Source: Thermicanus aegyptius DSM 12793 (GTDB lineage Bacteria; Bacillota; Bacilli; Thermicanales; Thermicanaceae). From it: a stretch of 64,000 nucleotides of DNA. Both the position numbers and the translations under genes were made by a program. Positions 32,615-42,173 of the stretch are shown one piece after another. Each line of letters starts with the position of its first letter. Position 1 is the stretch's first letter. The stretch covers positions 3,301,788 through 3,365,787 of the forward strand of contig NZ_KI783301.1 in assembly GCF_000510645.1 (NCBI RefSeq), read 5' to 3'. A model generated the notes under the pieces. It was not told the DNA's origin. It saw nothing but the letters and a program-made list of their open reading frames with translations, and searched no databases.

Positions 32615-32636
32615 ACGGAGAAGTTTTACTCGATTC

Positions 32637-32665
32637 AAACAAAAAAGCTCCGCTGTTTGCGGAGC
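32637..32665 (-). terminator. Terminator of the subtilase gene
   Basis: On the minus strand GCTCCGC-AAACA-GCGGAGC (32647-32653 with 32659-32665) is followed by TTTTTTG. It lies 52 bases past the subtilase stop. Confidence 0.9.
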
Positions 32666-32716
32666 CTCATCGCTCTATATAAGAATGGTGTCTTTCCTTT
32701 TATCGATTTCGCGTAT

Positions 32717-34372
32717 CTATTTATAGCTTGCATCAAAGAAAAAGGTTCCGCTGCCCGAGTAGGAATAAACTTCAATGGTGTAATTCCCTGTCTTAGACGG
32801 AGTAAAGGCAATCGTCTCTTGGCGCGTCGTTCCTTCAGATCTGCCTACCAAGGCCCCGCTTGGGTCATACAGATAAAGATCAAAATCTTGACTGCCTCCC
32901 AGAATTAATGTGACGGCTATGGGGAAAGAGGTAGATGTAACGTTCATGGCATATGTGATGGATTTGCCGCTACTCGCTAAACTGCCGCTCTGGTACAGGT
33001 GATTGGGTACTGCGGGTCCTGTTCCACTCCACCCACCTGCCTGGGCGATCGCCTGGTACCCATCCAGCCTTCCGAATCCATAATCAATATCTTTTCCGGA
33101 AGGACCCCAGTCGATGGCCGTACTACCTAACAAGTTTTTTATACTTACCGGTGTAAGGGAAGGGTTCGCGTCCAACATCAGGGCAACCGTTCCTGCGGTA
33201 AAGGGGGTCGCCATGCTGGTACCGCTATAGGTGACATAACCGTTGGTTGTTCCCGCTTTTGCCGCCGTAATATTTACTCCAGGCGCAGCAATATCCGGTT
33301 TTACCCGCCCATCGGCGGTATAACCCCTGCTGGAAAATCCGGCCAAATAAAATCCATTTTCTCCTAGATCTCCCATGGCGGCTACCGTAATAGCTTTCTC
33401 CGCTGCTCCGGGGGAACCGACGGTGTATTGGGAAGGCCCGGAATTTCCGGCTGCCACTACGACGGTAAGCCCTGCATCTACTGCACGGTTCACCGCCAAT
33501 GAGGTGGTATCCGTTCCATCCGAACTGCCGCTCGTTCCAAGGGAGAGGTTTAAAACTTCAATGCCGTAAGCCGCTTTATTGCTGATCGCCCAGTCAATGG
33601 CCGCTGTCACATTGCTCATGGTGCCGCTTCCGTTGCGGTCCAATACTTTCAGTCCTACTAAAGCTGCACCTGGGGCTACTCCTTTATAGCTAGAATTGGC
33701 CTCTCCCTCTCCGGCTGCGATGCTGGCAACATGGGTCCCATGCCCGTTGTCATCGTAGGGAGAAGTCTTCCCGGAAACAAAATCTTTCCAACCGATCACC
33801 TTGCCCCCATTCAGATCCACATGGTTTGTGTCGATTCCGGTATCAATGACGGCGATCACAATATCATCCTTCGAATAGGTACTCAAGCCATCCCGGTTCC
33901 CGTCGACACCAAAATCCGTTCTGGCCTTGGAGATACCGAATGAGTCGTTGGCGCTCCCTAGCAATGCATAAACGGTCTCGTCATAATCAATTCGCACCAC
34001 CTCCGGAGCGTTTTGCAAACTCTCAATCTCCTTCTTGGTCAGATTCGCTGCGAAACCTGGAATATGGGTATATTTTTGCCTTATCTTATCTTTTGCAAGA
34101 TTCTTTTCCCAGTTTTCCAGTGATGAAGAGTCATCCTTAAATAGAACGATGACAGGAAGAGATTCTTCTTCGCCGGAAACCTGAAGCTTTGCATCGAGGG
34201 AATCAGAGAGCTTATTCCGATTTTGGTCTGCCAAACTCTCCCTCTTTTCACCAACGGAGGGACTCTCTTTTTTTACGGCCCTCTCCCCATTCTGAGCCAA
34301 TGCGGAGGATACCGGTAAAGAAATAAGCGCGATCGCCAACAGAAAAGCAAGGATCCCCTTCAAAGATTTCAC
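32717..34372 (-). CDS. Secreted subtilisin-like serine protease (S8) with propeptide and PPC domain
   Basis: The 551-residue product has, in order: a signal peptide (KSLKGILAFLLAIALISLP, about 1-27); an I9-type propeptide (LPVIVLFKDDSSSLENWEK to about 135); and the S8 catalytic domain with Asp in VIAVIDTGIDTNHVD, His in DDNGHGTHVASIAAGEG, the oxyanion Asn in VVVAAGNSGPSQY and Ser in YSGTSMATPFTAGTVAL. A C-terminal pre-peptidase (PPC) beta domain follows (about 455-551: YAMNVTSTSFPIAVTLIL, DFDLYLYDPSGALVG, GNYTIEVYSYSGSG). All three catalytic residues are present. It is an exported general protease, processed outside the cell. It interrupts the conserved murA-spoIID neighbourhood and has its own terminator. 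Its leader carries a hairpin (34400-34440). Confidence 0.94.
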   Translation of the reverse strand: MKSLKGILAFLLAIALISLPVSSALAQNGERAVKKESPSVGEKRESLADQNRNKLSDSLDAKLQVSGEEESLPVIVLFKDDSSSLENWEKNLAKDKIRQKYTHIPGFAANLTKKEIESLQNAPEVVRIDYDETVYALLGSANDSFGISKARTDFGVDGNRDGLSTYSKDDIVIAVIDTGIDTNHVDLNGGKVIGWKDFVSGKTSPYDDNGHGTHVASIAAGEGEANSSYKGVAPGAALVGLKVLDRNGSGTMSNVTAAIDWAISNKAAYGIEVLNLSLGTSGSSDGTDTTSLAVNRAVDAGLTVVVAAGNSGPSQYTVGSPGAAEKAITVAAMGDLGENGFYLAGFSSRGYTADGRVKPDIAAPGVNITAAKAGTTNGYVTYSGTSMATPFTAGTVALMLDANPSLTPVSIKNLLGSTAIDWGPSGKDIDYGFGRLDGYQAIAQAGGWSGTGPAVPNHLYQSGSLASSGKSITYAMNVTSTSFPIAVTLILGGSQDFDLYLYDPSGALVGRSEGTTRQETIAFTPSKTGNYTIEVYSYSGSGTFFFDASYK

Positions 34373-34399
34373 TCTTTTCTCCTCCTTTTTAAGATGTTA

Positions 34400-34440
34400 G
34401 CGGAATGACTCGATTGAAGTTCGAAATTCGAATATTCCGC
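34400..34440 (-). promoter_or_regulatory. Leader hairpin before the subtilase gene
   Basis: GCGGAAT (34400-34406) pairs with ATTCCGC (34434-34440). Within the loop two copies of the palindrome TTCGAA overlap around 34421-34432. It lies about 28 bases before the ATG and just ahead of the AAAAGGAGGA ribosome binding site, so it could stabilise the mRNA or bind a regulator. Confidence 0.45.
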
Positions 34441-34569
34441 TTTCATACTAAATTGTAATATAATTAGCTAATTTTTCTCAATAGTATTATTATATTAAAC
34501 ATTCTTGCATAAATGATTGTACAATGGTTGTTCCATCCTTAAGAAGTAGGCGAAAAGTCACGGGGTCCA

Positions 34570-34599
34570 TAAAAAAACCACTCTCCTTAGGAAAGTGGT
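34570..34599 (-). terminator. Terminator of murA
   Basis: On the minus strand ACCACTTTCC/GGAGAGTGGT (one internal mismatch) is followed by seven T residues. It lies about 62 bases past the murA stop. Confidence 0.85.
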
Positions 34600-34660
34600 C
34601 CTGACCTGACATCAACGAAGCCAATCGATCATGACGAATCATAGAAAAGTGCCGGATAAT

Positions 34661-35995
34661 TTACTTTAAGGTAGCCCTGGCGATTGATGGTGCAGGAATA
34701 AAGAGGTGGTGGCCCCTCTGTGGACTTCCATCCCCTTCCGGTTCGCTCCAGGACTTTCGCTCGATCTCAGCACCTAAGGACTTTAAGGTGGATTCGATGC
34801 TTACATAACCCCGATCAATGTGATGAAGTTGGCCGATCTCCGTCGTTCCTGTGGCAGCCAAACCCGCTAAAATGAGGGCAGCGCCGGCCCGAAGATCGGT
34901 TGCCTGAACCATTGCCCCAACCAGTTCGCTTTTTTCGACAATCGCGGTCCTTCCATCGGTGCGAATCTTCGCCCCCATGCGAACCAATTCCGGAACGTGC
35001 ATAAAGCGATTTTCAAAAATGGTCTCCGTTAAAACAGAGGTACCGGCCGCTTTCGTTAAAAGAGCCATAAACTGGGCCTGCATGTCGGTAGGAAAACCTG
35101 GATAGGGGAGCGTTTTAATGTCTACAGGTTTCAGCTTCTGAGTCCCCACCACATGGATTCCCCGTTCCTCTTCGGAAACGTATACGCCCATCTCCCGCAG
35201 TTTTGCGATCACCGGAGTGAGATGAGCGGCGATTACCCCCTCAATAAATCCTTCTCCCTCTGTGATGGCAAAAGCAACCATATAGGTGCCGGCTTCGATC
35301 CGATCCGGGATGACGGTATGAACCGTTCCGTGTAGATGGGAAACTCCCTCAATGCGAATCGTATCGGTTCCCGCCCCTCGGATCTTGGCCCCCATTCCGT
35401 TCAGGAAGTTGGCTAAATCGGTGATTTCCGGTTCTTCGGCCGCATTTTCGATCACCGTCTCCCCGCGTGCCAGGCACGCCGCCATCATGATGTTTTCTGT
35501 AGCTCCTACACTGGGAATGTCAAGGTAGATCGATGTGCCGATCAGTTTCGGGCACTCGGCTTCGATGTAGCCTTGCTCATATCGAATCTTTGCTCCTAAA
35601 GCTTCAAATCCTTTGAGATGTTGGTCGATGGGGCGATTCCCGATTGCACACCCCCCGGGAAAAGATAATTTAACCTTTCCCATGCGGGCAAGAAGGGGAC
35701 CCATGACCAAAAAGGAAGCACGCATTTGTCCGATCAACTCATAAGGGGCCTCTACGGAAGTAAGTTCCCGGCTGTCGAGAACCCATCGATCCCCTTCTTC
35801 AATTTTCACTCCCAGGGAAAGAAGGACTTCCTTCATGGTTTTCACATCTTGCAAATAGGGAACTTCATCTAACATAGACACCCCTTCTTCTGCCAGAAGG
35901 GAGGCAGCCATGATGGGAAGTACTGCATTCTTTGCTCCGTGGACCCTGATCGTCCCATAAAGCGGTTTACCGCCGTGAATGATGAGTCGTTCCAA
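34661..35995 (-). CDS. murA: UDP-N-acetylglucosamine 1-carboxyvinyltransferase (MurA)
   Basis: The 444-residue product is a full EPSP-synthase-fold MurA. Visible are [17 protein letters not shown] at the N-terminus and [23 protein letters not shown], in which the Cys is the active-site residue and the fosfomycin target. [15 protein letters not shown] and the late [19 protein letters not shown] also fit. It adds enolpyruvate to UDP-GlcNAc, the first committed step of peptidoglycan synthesis, in the cytosol. Its neighbour ywmB (30 bases upstream) is also beside murA in Bacillus. Confidence 0.96.
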   Translation of the reverse strand: MERLIIHGGKPLYGTIRVHGAKNAVLPIMAASLLAEEGVSMLDEVPYLQDVKTMKEVLLSLGVKIEEGDRWVLDSRELTSVEAPYELIGQMRASFLVMGPLLARMGKVKLSFPGGCAIGNRPIDQHLKGFEALGAKIRYEQGYIEAECPKLIGTSIYLDIPSVGATENIMMAACLARGETVIENAAEEPEITDLANFLNGMGAKIRGAGTDTIRIEGVSHLHGTVHTVIPDRIEAGTYMVAFAITEGEGFIEGVIAAHLTPVIAKLREMGVYVSEEERGIHVVGTQKLKPVDIKTLPYPGFPTDMQAQFMALLTKAAGTSVLTETIFENRFMHVPELVRMGAKIRTDGRTAIVEKSELVGAMVQATDLRAGAALILAGLAATGTTEIGQLHHIDRGYVSIESTLKSLGAEIERKSWSEPEGDGSPQRGHHLFIPAPSIARATLK

Positions 35996-36025
35996 ACCCT
36001 TCTCCCCCTAACTTGCCAAACTACG

Positions 36026-36778
36026 TTAAAATTCCGTGATGATGTATGGGGTGCCGAGAATCACTTCCGTCCTATTCTCCCCTCTCTCATGAAAGAGTAC
36101 CTGAAGAGATTCCTTTCCGGAGAACCTGGCAGACCAACTGCGTCGATCCTGGCAATACTCTCCCCATGTTCCCGGCATTCTCTCTTCGACGAGAGGAAGC
36201 GGTTTAGACAGAAGCGTACTTGGCGTACCGTCTCCTACCCCTTTTATACATGTATAAATATAAGGGCGACGTCCTAGGTTCCCTAGGGTATTCCGTTTTT
36301 CTTGGACAGATTTCCAGGCGTTTCCGTCCATCGGTTCGTTTGCTTCTAGTTTTACAATCAAAGCAGCCGCATATTCGTCCCTTTCAGCGGGAAGAAGATG
36401 AAATCGAACCAGGCCTTTCACCCCATACCGCATGGGAATTGGGTAAATGACCTCTTTCCAAGATAACGGGACTCCTTCGAGAGCCCCGCCGGGAAAGAGG
36501 CTCAGAACCTTTAACCATTCGTTGCGAAGCTCATGCATCGGGAGGGATGGATATTCCTCGACACCCTCCCATAATGTATGTACCTCATCTGCATTTAGTT
36601 CCTTCTTGATGGCCATCAACAAGAAAGTACGGCTCATATCCCGATTTTGGGAAGGGATACGCATGCCATCATCGGCCAAGGCTTCTCCCCGGAAAAAATC
36701 AAGACCCCAAATGAAGAAAAGGAGCCCCAGCCCAAGAATGATTCCCTCGATTTTCTTGAGCGCTCGTCCCCAAATCAT
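36026..36778 (-). CDS. ywmB: YwmB-family protein (TATA-box-binding-like fold)
   Basis: The 250-residue product has a membrane-anchor or signal segment (IIGLGLLFFIWGLDFF, about 11-31) followed by an external domain. Typical YwmB features are the position before murA, a helix near FLLMAIKKELNADEV, and the closing GKESLQVLFHERGENRTEVILGTPYIITEF. The family has a TATA-box-binding-protein-like fold, but its function is unknown. The ATG at 36778 was chosen because GGGGGGAG lies 6 bases upstream. Starts 7 and 30 codons further up are in frame but poorly supported. Confidence 0.82.
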   Translation of the reverse strand: MIWGRALKKIEGIILGLGLLFFIWGLDFFRGEALADDGMRIPSQNRDMSRTFLLMAIKKELNADEVHTLWEGVEEYPSLPMHELRNEWLKVLSLFPGGALEGVPLSWKEVIYPIPMRYGVKGLVRFHLLPAERDEYAAALIVKLEANEPMDGNAWKSVQEKRNTLGNLGRRPYIYTCIKGVGDGTPSTLLSKPLPLVEERMPGTWGEYCQDRRSWSARFSGKESLQVLFHERGENRTEVILGTPYIITEF

Positions 36779-36864
36779 CCCGAACTCCCCCCTCTTCATA
36801 CCCAATATGCCCAGGAAAAAAAGGGAGAAAAAGCGGGCGTTAGGAACATTTTTGCAGGGGCCGA

Positions 36865-37101
36865 TCAAAAAAGGAACTTAATCCAGGAGGACCAATTAAA
36901 GTAGTTGCTGAAAAAAAGCGCAACCTGAGCCCCGATCAGGATGGAGAGAAGGAGGACCAAAATTTTTGCCTGGGGACTATTCGGTTTAAGGAGAAAGATA
37001 TCCCATCGGACCCCTTGTAATGCCCACCATGAAAGGGCAATAAACAAGATGGATAAAATAATTTGTATAACCCCGGCGACGGCAACGGAAGTCGTATCCA
37101 A
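36865..37101 (-). CDS. ywzB: DUF1146 family membrane protein (YwzB-like)
   Basis: The 78-residue product has two membrane helices (VIQIILSILFIALSWWAL and AKILVLLLSILIGAQVALFFS) joined by QGVRWDIFLLKPNSPQ. Size, two-helix layout and position next to ywmB match YwzB of Bacillus. Function is unknown. A TTG start at 37101 has AAGGGGG 8 bases upstream; an in-frame TTG two codons earlier (37107) is too close to that site. It overlaps nothing and precedes ywmB on the same strand. Confidence 0.75.
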   Translation of the reverse strand: MDTTSVAVAGVIQIILSILFIALSWWALQGVRWDIFLLKPNSPQAKILVLLLSILIGAQVALFFSNYFNWSSWIKFLF

Positions 37102-37189
37102 TAGCAATTCCCCCTTCCTGATGAGATAGCCCGAACAAATTCCATTATACGAGAACTTGTCCTAAGATAAAAGGGGGAAGCGCGTTTAA

Positions 37190-37218
37190 TAAAAAAGAGG
37201 ATCCCCGGAAGAGGGATC
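37190..37218 (-). terminator. Terminator of the nuo operon
   Basis: On the minus strand GGATCCC-TCTTCCG-GGGATCC (37199-37205 with 37212-37218) is followed by TCTTTTTT. It lies 24 bases past the nuoN stop. Confidence 0.9.
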
Positions 37219-37241
37219 CCCGCTGCAGTCGTGCCTCTACA

Positions 37242-38771
37242 TTAAAATTTCCCGTCGAAGATTTGAAATAAACTGTTGGAGCTAAATGGATCCTGGATCC
37301 ATTGAAGGACTTGCCCCGGGAAAAATCCGCCGATCAGTGTGCCGATGAGCCCGATCGTCATCACAGCCAGCACGGCTGTGGGAAGGCGAAGAGGCGCCTC
37401 CGTCTGTCCCGGCCGCATGTACATCTGCCGGATGATCCCAAAGTAGTAGTAGTAAGCGATGACGCTGGTCACGATGAGAATGGAGGCAAGCCAAAGGTTC
37501 CCATTCTGGATGGCACCGAGGAGGATATAGAGCTTCCCGGAGAAGCCTGCGGTGATCGGGAAACCGGCCAGGGAGAGGAGAAGAATCGTCATCGCCAAGG
37601 CTGTGAATGGAGAGCGGTGGTAGAGTCCGGCAAAAGCTCGAATCTCTTCCGTTCCTCTCTCCCGGGTTACCCCGTCAATCAAAGCAAATACCCCCAGGTT
37701 CGTAAAGAGATAGGCGAAAAGGTAAAAGATGACCTGGTCGATCATCAAATTGTTATAGGCCGCAAAGGGGACAAGGATATAGCCTGCATGGGCGATGGCG
37801 GAGTAAGCCATCATCCGCTTCACGTTGATCTGCCTTAGGGCCATAATGTTTCCGAGAATCATGGATAAAGCGGAGAGGATCGCCAGGTAAATGGCCGCAT
37901 CGTGAAGAATGACCCGGGTAGTTCCGCCTCCTTGATAGCTCACCCATGCAAAGGATGTGAAGAAAATGCGGATCAGCATGGCGAAGCCGGCCGCTTTGGA
38001 GACGACGGAAAGAAAGGCGGTCACCGTTGTCGGTGCACCTTGATAAACATCGGGTGCCCACATATGAAAGGGAACGGTGGAGATCTTGAAGGAGAGGCCC
38101 ACGACCACAAAGAAGAAAGCGGCATAAACCAGCGTCCCGAAGGAATTCATGAAACCAGGTTGGGCGAATTGTTGAGCCATCTGAAAGAGATTGGTTGTTC
38201 CGCTAAGCCCGTAGAGGTAAGAGGCTCCAAAGAGAAATGTAGCCGTGGCGATGCCGCCGTTTACCACATATTTAAAAGAAGCCTCATTGGATTGAATGTT
38301 TCTCTTCCTTAAGCCCACCATGATGTAGGACGAAACGGAGAGAAGCTCCAATCCGACAAAGAGCGTAATCAAGTCCCCGGAGGATGCCATAAACATGCCT
38401 CCAAGGGCTGCCGTCAAGAGAAGGATATAATATTCCCCTCTGCTCTTTGCGTCCTCCCCATTTCCATCCTGCATGGAAAGCAAGACCACAAGAAATGTTC
38501 CACCCAAGATGATCCACTTGAAAAGAAGGGCAAAACCATCTAGGCGGAAGCTGTCATTTAATATCTGATCCACCTTCCCCGTCAGCGTCCAGAGGGAAAA
38601 CATCGCAATCATAAGCCCCAGCAGGGAGAGGATGGGGAGGAGAACATCGCCTTTTTCCCGTTCCCCCCTGTAACGGGTAAGTTCAGCCAAAAGGAGAATC
38701 AGGATGGTTCCGAGCAGGATGATTTCCGGCATCATGATCGACCAGGGAAGTTGGGTAAAATCCATGTTCAT
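37242..38771 (-). CDS. nuoN: NADH-quinone oxidoreductase (complex I) subunit N
   Basis: The 509-residue product is an antiporter-like membrane subunit with about 14 helices. Signature segments are LFVGLELLSVSSYIMVGLRKRNIQSNEASFKYVVNGGIATATFLFG and PFHMWAPDVYQGAPTTVTAFLSVVSKAAGFAM. These carry the conserved Glu of TM5 and Lys of TM7 that move protons. It is the last gene of the nuo operon and ends before a terminator. AGGAGG lies before the ATG; nuoM ends 5 bases upstream. Confidence 0.95.
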   Translation of the reverse strand: MNMDFTQLPWSIMMPEIILLGTILILLLAELTRYRGEREKGDVLLPILSLLGLMIAMFSLWTLTGKVDQILNDSFRLDGFALLFKWIILGGTFLVVLLSMQDGNGEDAKSRGEYYILLLTAALGGMFMASSGDLITLFVGLELLSVSSYIMVGLRKRNIQSNEASFKYVVNGGIATATFLFGASYLYGLSGTTNLFQMAQQFAQPGFMNSFGTLVYAAFFFVVVGLSFKISTVPFHMWAPDVYQGAPTTVTAFLSVVSKAAGFAMLIRIFFTSFAWVSYQGGGTTRVILHDAAIYLAILSALSMILGNIMALRQINVKRMMAYSAIAHAGYILVPFAAYNNLMIDQVIFYLFAYLFTNLGVFALIDGVTRERGTEEIRAFAGLYHRSPFTALAMTILLLSLAGFPITAGFSGKLYILLGAIQNGNLWLASILIVTSVIAYYYYFGIIRQMYMRPGQTEAPLRLPTAVLAVMTIGLIGTLIGGFFPGQVLQWIQDPFSSNSLFQIFDGKF

Positions 38772-38775
38772 CGTA

Positions 38776-40290
38776 CTAGCCTCCTATCCTGCCGAGAAAA
38801 TCGGTGATCGTCGCTTGCAATGGATCGCTTAAAGCCGCCGGATAAATCCCGATCAGAAGGATAAGGGCTAACAGGGCAGCGATGGGAATAAGCTCCTTCG
38901 TTTCCACATCGTTTAGTCCTTTCCATCTTTCCGGGATGGGGCCAAAGGTGGTCCGAAGAACGGTTCGCAGCATATACGCGGCGGTTAAAATAAGGCCCAA
39001 GGTGCCGACCGCAGCATATGCCTTCAGATCGCTCAGGAATAGGCCCAAAAAGGCTTGAAATTCGCTGATAAACCCGGAGAGGAGGGGAAGACCCAAAGAG
39101 GCCATGGCCGCAGTGAGAAATACCCCGCCGGCAAACGGCATGGAGCGGGCGAGCCCCCCCAATTCGTCGATGTTGGAAGTACCTGTCCGTTCATAGATCA
39201 CCCCGATCATAAAGAAGAGGAGGGCAGAGATAAATCCATGGGAGATCATTTGGAAGATCGACCCTTGTATCCCTTCAGCATTTAAGGCAGCCAGCCCGAA
39301 AAGAACAACACCCATATGGCTGATGCTGGAGAAGGCCATCATCCGTTTTAAATCGCGCTGTACAAAGGCGATAATCGCTCCGTAAAGAATATTGACCAGA
39401 CCTAATAAAGCGAGCACCCAAGCGAAGCGTGGCGCCAAATCCGGGAAAAAACCGATGCCGAAGCGAAGCAGTCCGTACGCCCCCATCTTAAGGAGGACCC
39501 CGGAGTGAATCATGACGATCGGTACGGGTGCCTCCACATGGACCTTAAGCATCCAGGAATGAAAGGGAAAGATGGGCAGCTTGATGCCGAAGGCGACAAG
39601 GATGGCAAAGAACAGGCCCGCCCTCAATCCTTCGTTCATCGTCGTTCCCGCCAGATGGTCCCGGATTGTCGGCATGTCAAAGGTATAGAGTTGATTAAAG
39701 AGGAGGAGAAAAGCGACCAACATGATGAGGGAACCCAGCCCATTATAAAGAAGGAAAGAATTGGCCGCTTTTTCCCTGTTGGTAAATCCCCAAATTCCAA
39801 CCAAGAGGAATGTGGTTACCAAGGTTACTTCAAAAAAGATGAAGAAGAGAAGGAGATTTTGGGCCATAAAAACCCCAAACATCCCAATCTCCAACGCTAA
39901 GAAGAGGAGGAAATATTCCTTCACTCTGCGTCGAACCTGGTAGGAGGCGGCGGCCGCCAGAAATCCCACGATTGCCGTCATAAGAAGAAGGGGCATGGAG
40001 ATTCCGTCCACCGCCAGGGTGTACTGGATGGGGAGCGATTGCCAGGAAAGTTGGCCGCCGGCATCGGCGACCGGATAGGTTAAGGTAAACCACTCTGCAT
40101 TTTCCGTGAACTGATTCTCCGCGCTATGGATATCAAAGCCTGCAAAGAGGAGAATGGTTAGCAGGAGCGGAAGCAAGGCCGACAAGATTCCGATCCTTTG
40201 CAAAAGGCCTCCTTTCTCCTTAGGGATGAAGGAGAGAATCAGAATGCCCAACAGGGGAGAAAGCAGAATGGAGGTAAGAAGATAGGGCAT
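38776..40290 (-). CDS. nuoM: NADH-quinone oxidoreductase (complex I) subunit M
   Basis: The 504-residue product is the second antiporter-like subunit, with about 14 helices. Signatures are YFLLFLALEIGMFGVFMAQNLLLFFIFFEVTLV, PIFPFHSWMLKVHVEAPVPIVMIHSGVLLKMGAYGLLRFG and a later SSISHMGVVLFGLAALN. Conserved Glu and Lys residues of the proton channel lie in these helices. Its ATG at 40290 comes one base after the nuoL stop, and its ribosome binding site (AAGGGGG) lies inside nuoL, so the two are translationally coupled. Confidence 0.95.
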   Translation of the reverse strand: MPYLLTSILLSPLLGILILSFIPKEKGGLLQRIGILSALLPLLLTILLFAGFDIHSAENQFTENAEWFTLTYPVADAGGQLSWQSLPIQYTLAVDGISMPLLLMTAIVGFLAAAASYQVRRRVKEYFLLFLALEIGMFGVFMAQNLLLFFIFFEVTLVTTFLLVGIWGFTNREKAANSFLLYNGLGSLIMLVAFLLLFNQLYTFDMPTIRDHLAGTTMNEGLRAGLFFAILVAFGIKLPIFPFHSWMLKVHVEAPVPIVMIHSGVLLKMGAYGLLRFGIGFFPDLAPRFAWVLALLGLVNILYGAIIAFVQRDLKRMMAFSSISHMGVVLFGLAALNAEGIQGSIFQMISHGFISALLFFMIGVIYERTGTSNIDELGGLARSMPFAGGVFLTAAMASLGLPLLSGFISEFQAFLGLFLSDLKAYAAVGTLGLILTAAYMLRTVLRTTFGPIPERWKGLNDVETKELIPIAALLALILLIGIYPAALSDPLQATITDFLGRIGG

Positions 40291-40291
40291 T

Positions 40292-42157
40292 TTATCCGAG
40301 AACCCCCTTTGCAAAGAAAGTAAAGGCTAAAAGAAGCAAGGTAAGGCCAAAGAAGACGATCGCACCATAGAGCTGCACCTGCCCGTTCTGAACTCTGGCG
40401 TGAAGGGCGCCAATACCGCCGACGATCCGGATGACCAAAGAGATCATCCCCCCGACGATGAAGCGGTCAAACCATGCCAGGAGGACACCCAGCCCTTTTA
40501 ACCCCCTCACAAAAACAAAATCATAAAGTTCATCCACGTAAAATTTCCTCCGAGAGAGTTTATGAAGGAAGGGAAAAGCCGTAACGATGGGGCAGGCAAA
40601 ATGTTTCCGATAAAAGAGATAGGCCATGTAGATTCCAAAAAGGGCGATCAAAATGGAGGCCAGGGTAACCCAGAGGGGGCCCTCATGGGCTTCACCCGAC
40701 GGAATGCCCGTTAGTGCGGTATTCGAAAGAAGCCAATCTCCAAAAGGAGTAAACCACGGGGTATTAATCCAGCCGGCAACGGTGGATAAAACGGCTAAAA
40801 TCACCATGGGAAAGGTCATCACCCAGGGGGATTCGTGAACCTCTGAGGTATGCCTCGGTTCCCCGGTAAAGGCGACAAAAACCAATTTGAACATATAGAC
40901 CGCTGTGAAGAAGACGGTGACCAAAGCGATGAGAAAGAGGAGAAAATTTTTCTCATATGCGGCCGATAAGACCATCTCTTTAGAAAAATAACCGGCAAAA
41001 GGAGGGATCCCGGAGAGGGCCAGCGCGCCGATGAGGAAGACGGTGAAAGTGACGGGCATCCGCTTCCTCAGCCCCCCCATTTCATAGATTTCGTTCGTAT
41101 TCAAAGCGTGAATGATGCTTCCGGCGGCCAGGAAGAGAAGGGCTTTAAAAAAGGCATGGGTAAAGAGATGAAAGACCCCTGCCACATACCCCCCCACCCC
41201 TAAAGCAAGCATCATGTATCCCAATTGACTCACGGTAGAGTAGGCCAGCACCCGTTTTATGTCCGTCTGGGTCAGGCCAATGGAAGCGGCAAAGATGGCG
41301 GTAAACCCGCCGATGATCGCCACCACCCAAAGGGCGGTCTCTGAAGTGGAAAAGATCGGATAGGTGGCGGCGACCAGATAAACCCCGGCCGCCACCATGG
41401 TGGCGGCATGGATGAGGGCGGAGACCGGTGTGGGGCCCTCCATGGCATCAGGCAACCAGGTATGGAGGGGGAACTGTCCCGATTTCCCCACCGCACCGAT
41501 AAAAATGAGAATGGCGATCAAGGTGAGACTCCCGAGGGGAATGGTCCCTGCCGATACCTGGTTAAAAATGATGGAATAATCAAAGCTTCCTGTGTAGAGG
41601 AAGAGAAGAATGATGGCGATGAAGAGACCGACATCCCCGATGCGTGTCATCATAAAAGCCTTCTTGGCAGCTGCCGTTGCCTCCGGCTTATAGTAGTAGA
41701 AGCCGATCAGGAGGAAGGAGGCAAGCCCTACTAATTCCCAAAATATGTAGGTCTGTAGGAAATTAGGAGAGATGACCAAACCCAGCATCGCAAAAGTGAA
41801 AAGACCTAAGTATTGGTAAAAGACAGGATATCGTTCATCTCCATGCATGTAACCCACCGAGTAGAGATGGATGAGCAGGCTATCGAGGGAAACCACCCCC
41901 AGCATCATGGCATTTAGGGGATTTACCTCAAAGCCGAAGGTGACGGGATTGCCGCCGATGTTAATCCAGCGAAAGTCGTTCCGTATATATTCTCCGCCCT
42001 TTATTTCCGCGAATAAAACCAGAAGGGAGAGAAGAAAGGAGAGGAGGGATGCTCCGATCCCCACATAATGGGCTTTCTCTTTCATCTGACGGCCAAAAGC
42101 AGCCAAAAGAAGGAAGGAGAGAAGGGGAAAGACCGGAATAAGCCAAGTAAATTCCAT
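40292..42157 (-). CDS. nuoL: NADH-quinone oxidoreductase (complex I) subunit L
   Basis: The 621-residue product is the largest antiporter-like subunit. Motifs are YKPEATAAAKKAFMMTRIGDVGLFIA, FPLHTWLPDAMEGPTPVSALIHAATMVAAGVYLVA (conserved Lys and His channel region) and LAYSTVSQLGYMMLALGVGGY. The C-terminal part holds the long lateral helix that runs along M and N, plus a final membrane helix. The ATG at 42157 has AGGTG about 9 bases upstream. It is 16 bases after nuoK. Confidence 0.95.
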   Translation of the reverse strand: MEFTWLIPVFPLLSFLLLAAFGRQMKEKAHYVGIGASLLSFLLSLLVLFAEIKGGEYIRNDFRWINIGGNPVTFGFEVNPLNAMMLGVVSLDSLLIHLYSVGYMHGDERYPVFYQYLGLFTFAMLGLVISPNFLQTYIFWELVGLASFLLIGFYYYKPEATAAAKKAFMMTRIGDVGLFIAIILLFLYTGSFDYSIIFNQVSAGTIPLGSLTLIAILIFIGAVGKSGQFPLHTWLPDAMEGPTPVSALIHAATMVAAGVYLVAATYPIFSTSETALWVVAIIGGFTAIFAASIGLTQTDIKRVLAYSTVSQLGYMMLALGVGGYVAGVFHLFTHAFFKALLFLAAGSIIHALNTNEIYEMGGLRKRMPVTFTVFLIGALALSGIPPFAGYFSKEMVLSAAYEKNFLLFLIALVTVFFTAVYMFKLVFVAFTGEPRHTSEVHESPWVMTFPMVILAVLSTVAGWINTPWFTPFGDWLLSNTALTGIPSGEAHEGPLWVTLASILIALFGIYMAYLFYRKHFACPIVTAFPFLHKLSRRKFYVDELYDFVFVRGLKGLGVLLAWFDRFIVGGMISLVIRIVGGIGALHARVQNGQVQLYGAIVFFGLTLLLLAFTFFAKGVLG

Positions 42158-42173
42158 CAAAGAGATCACCTGC

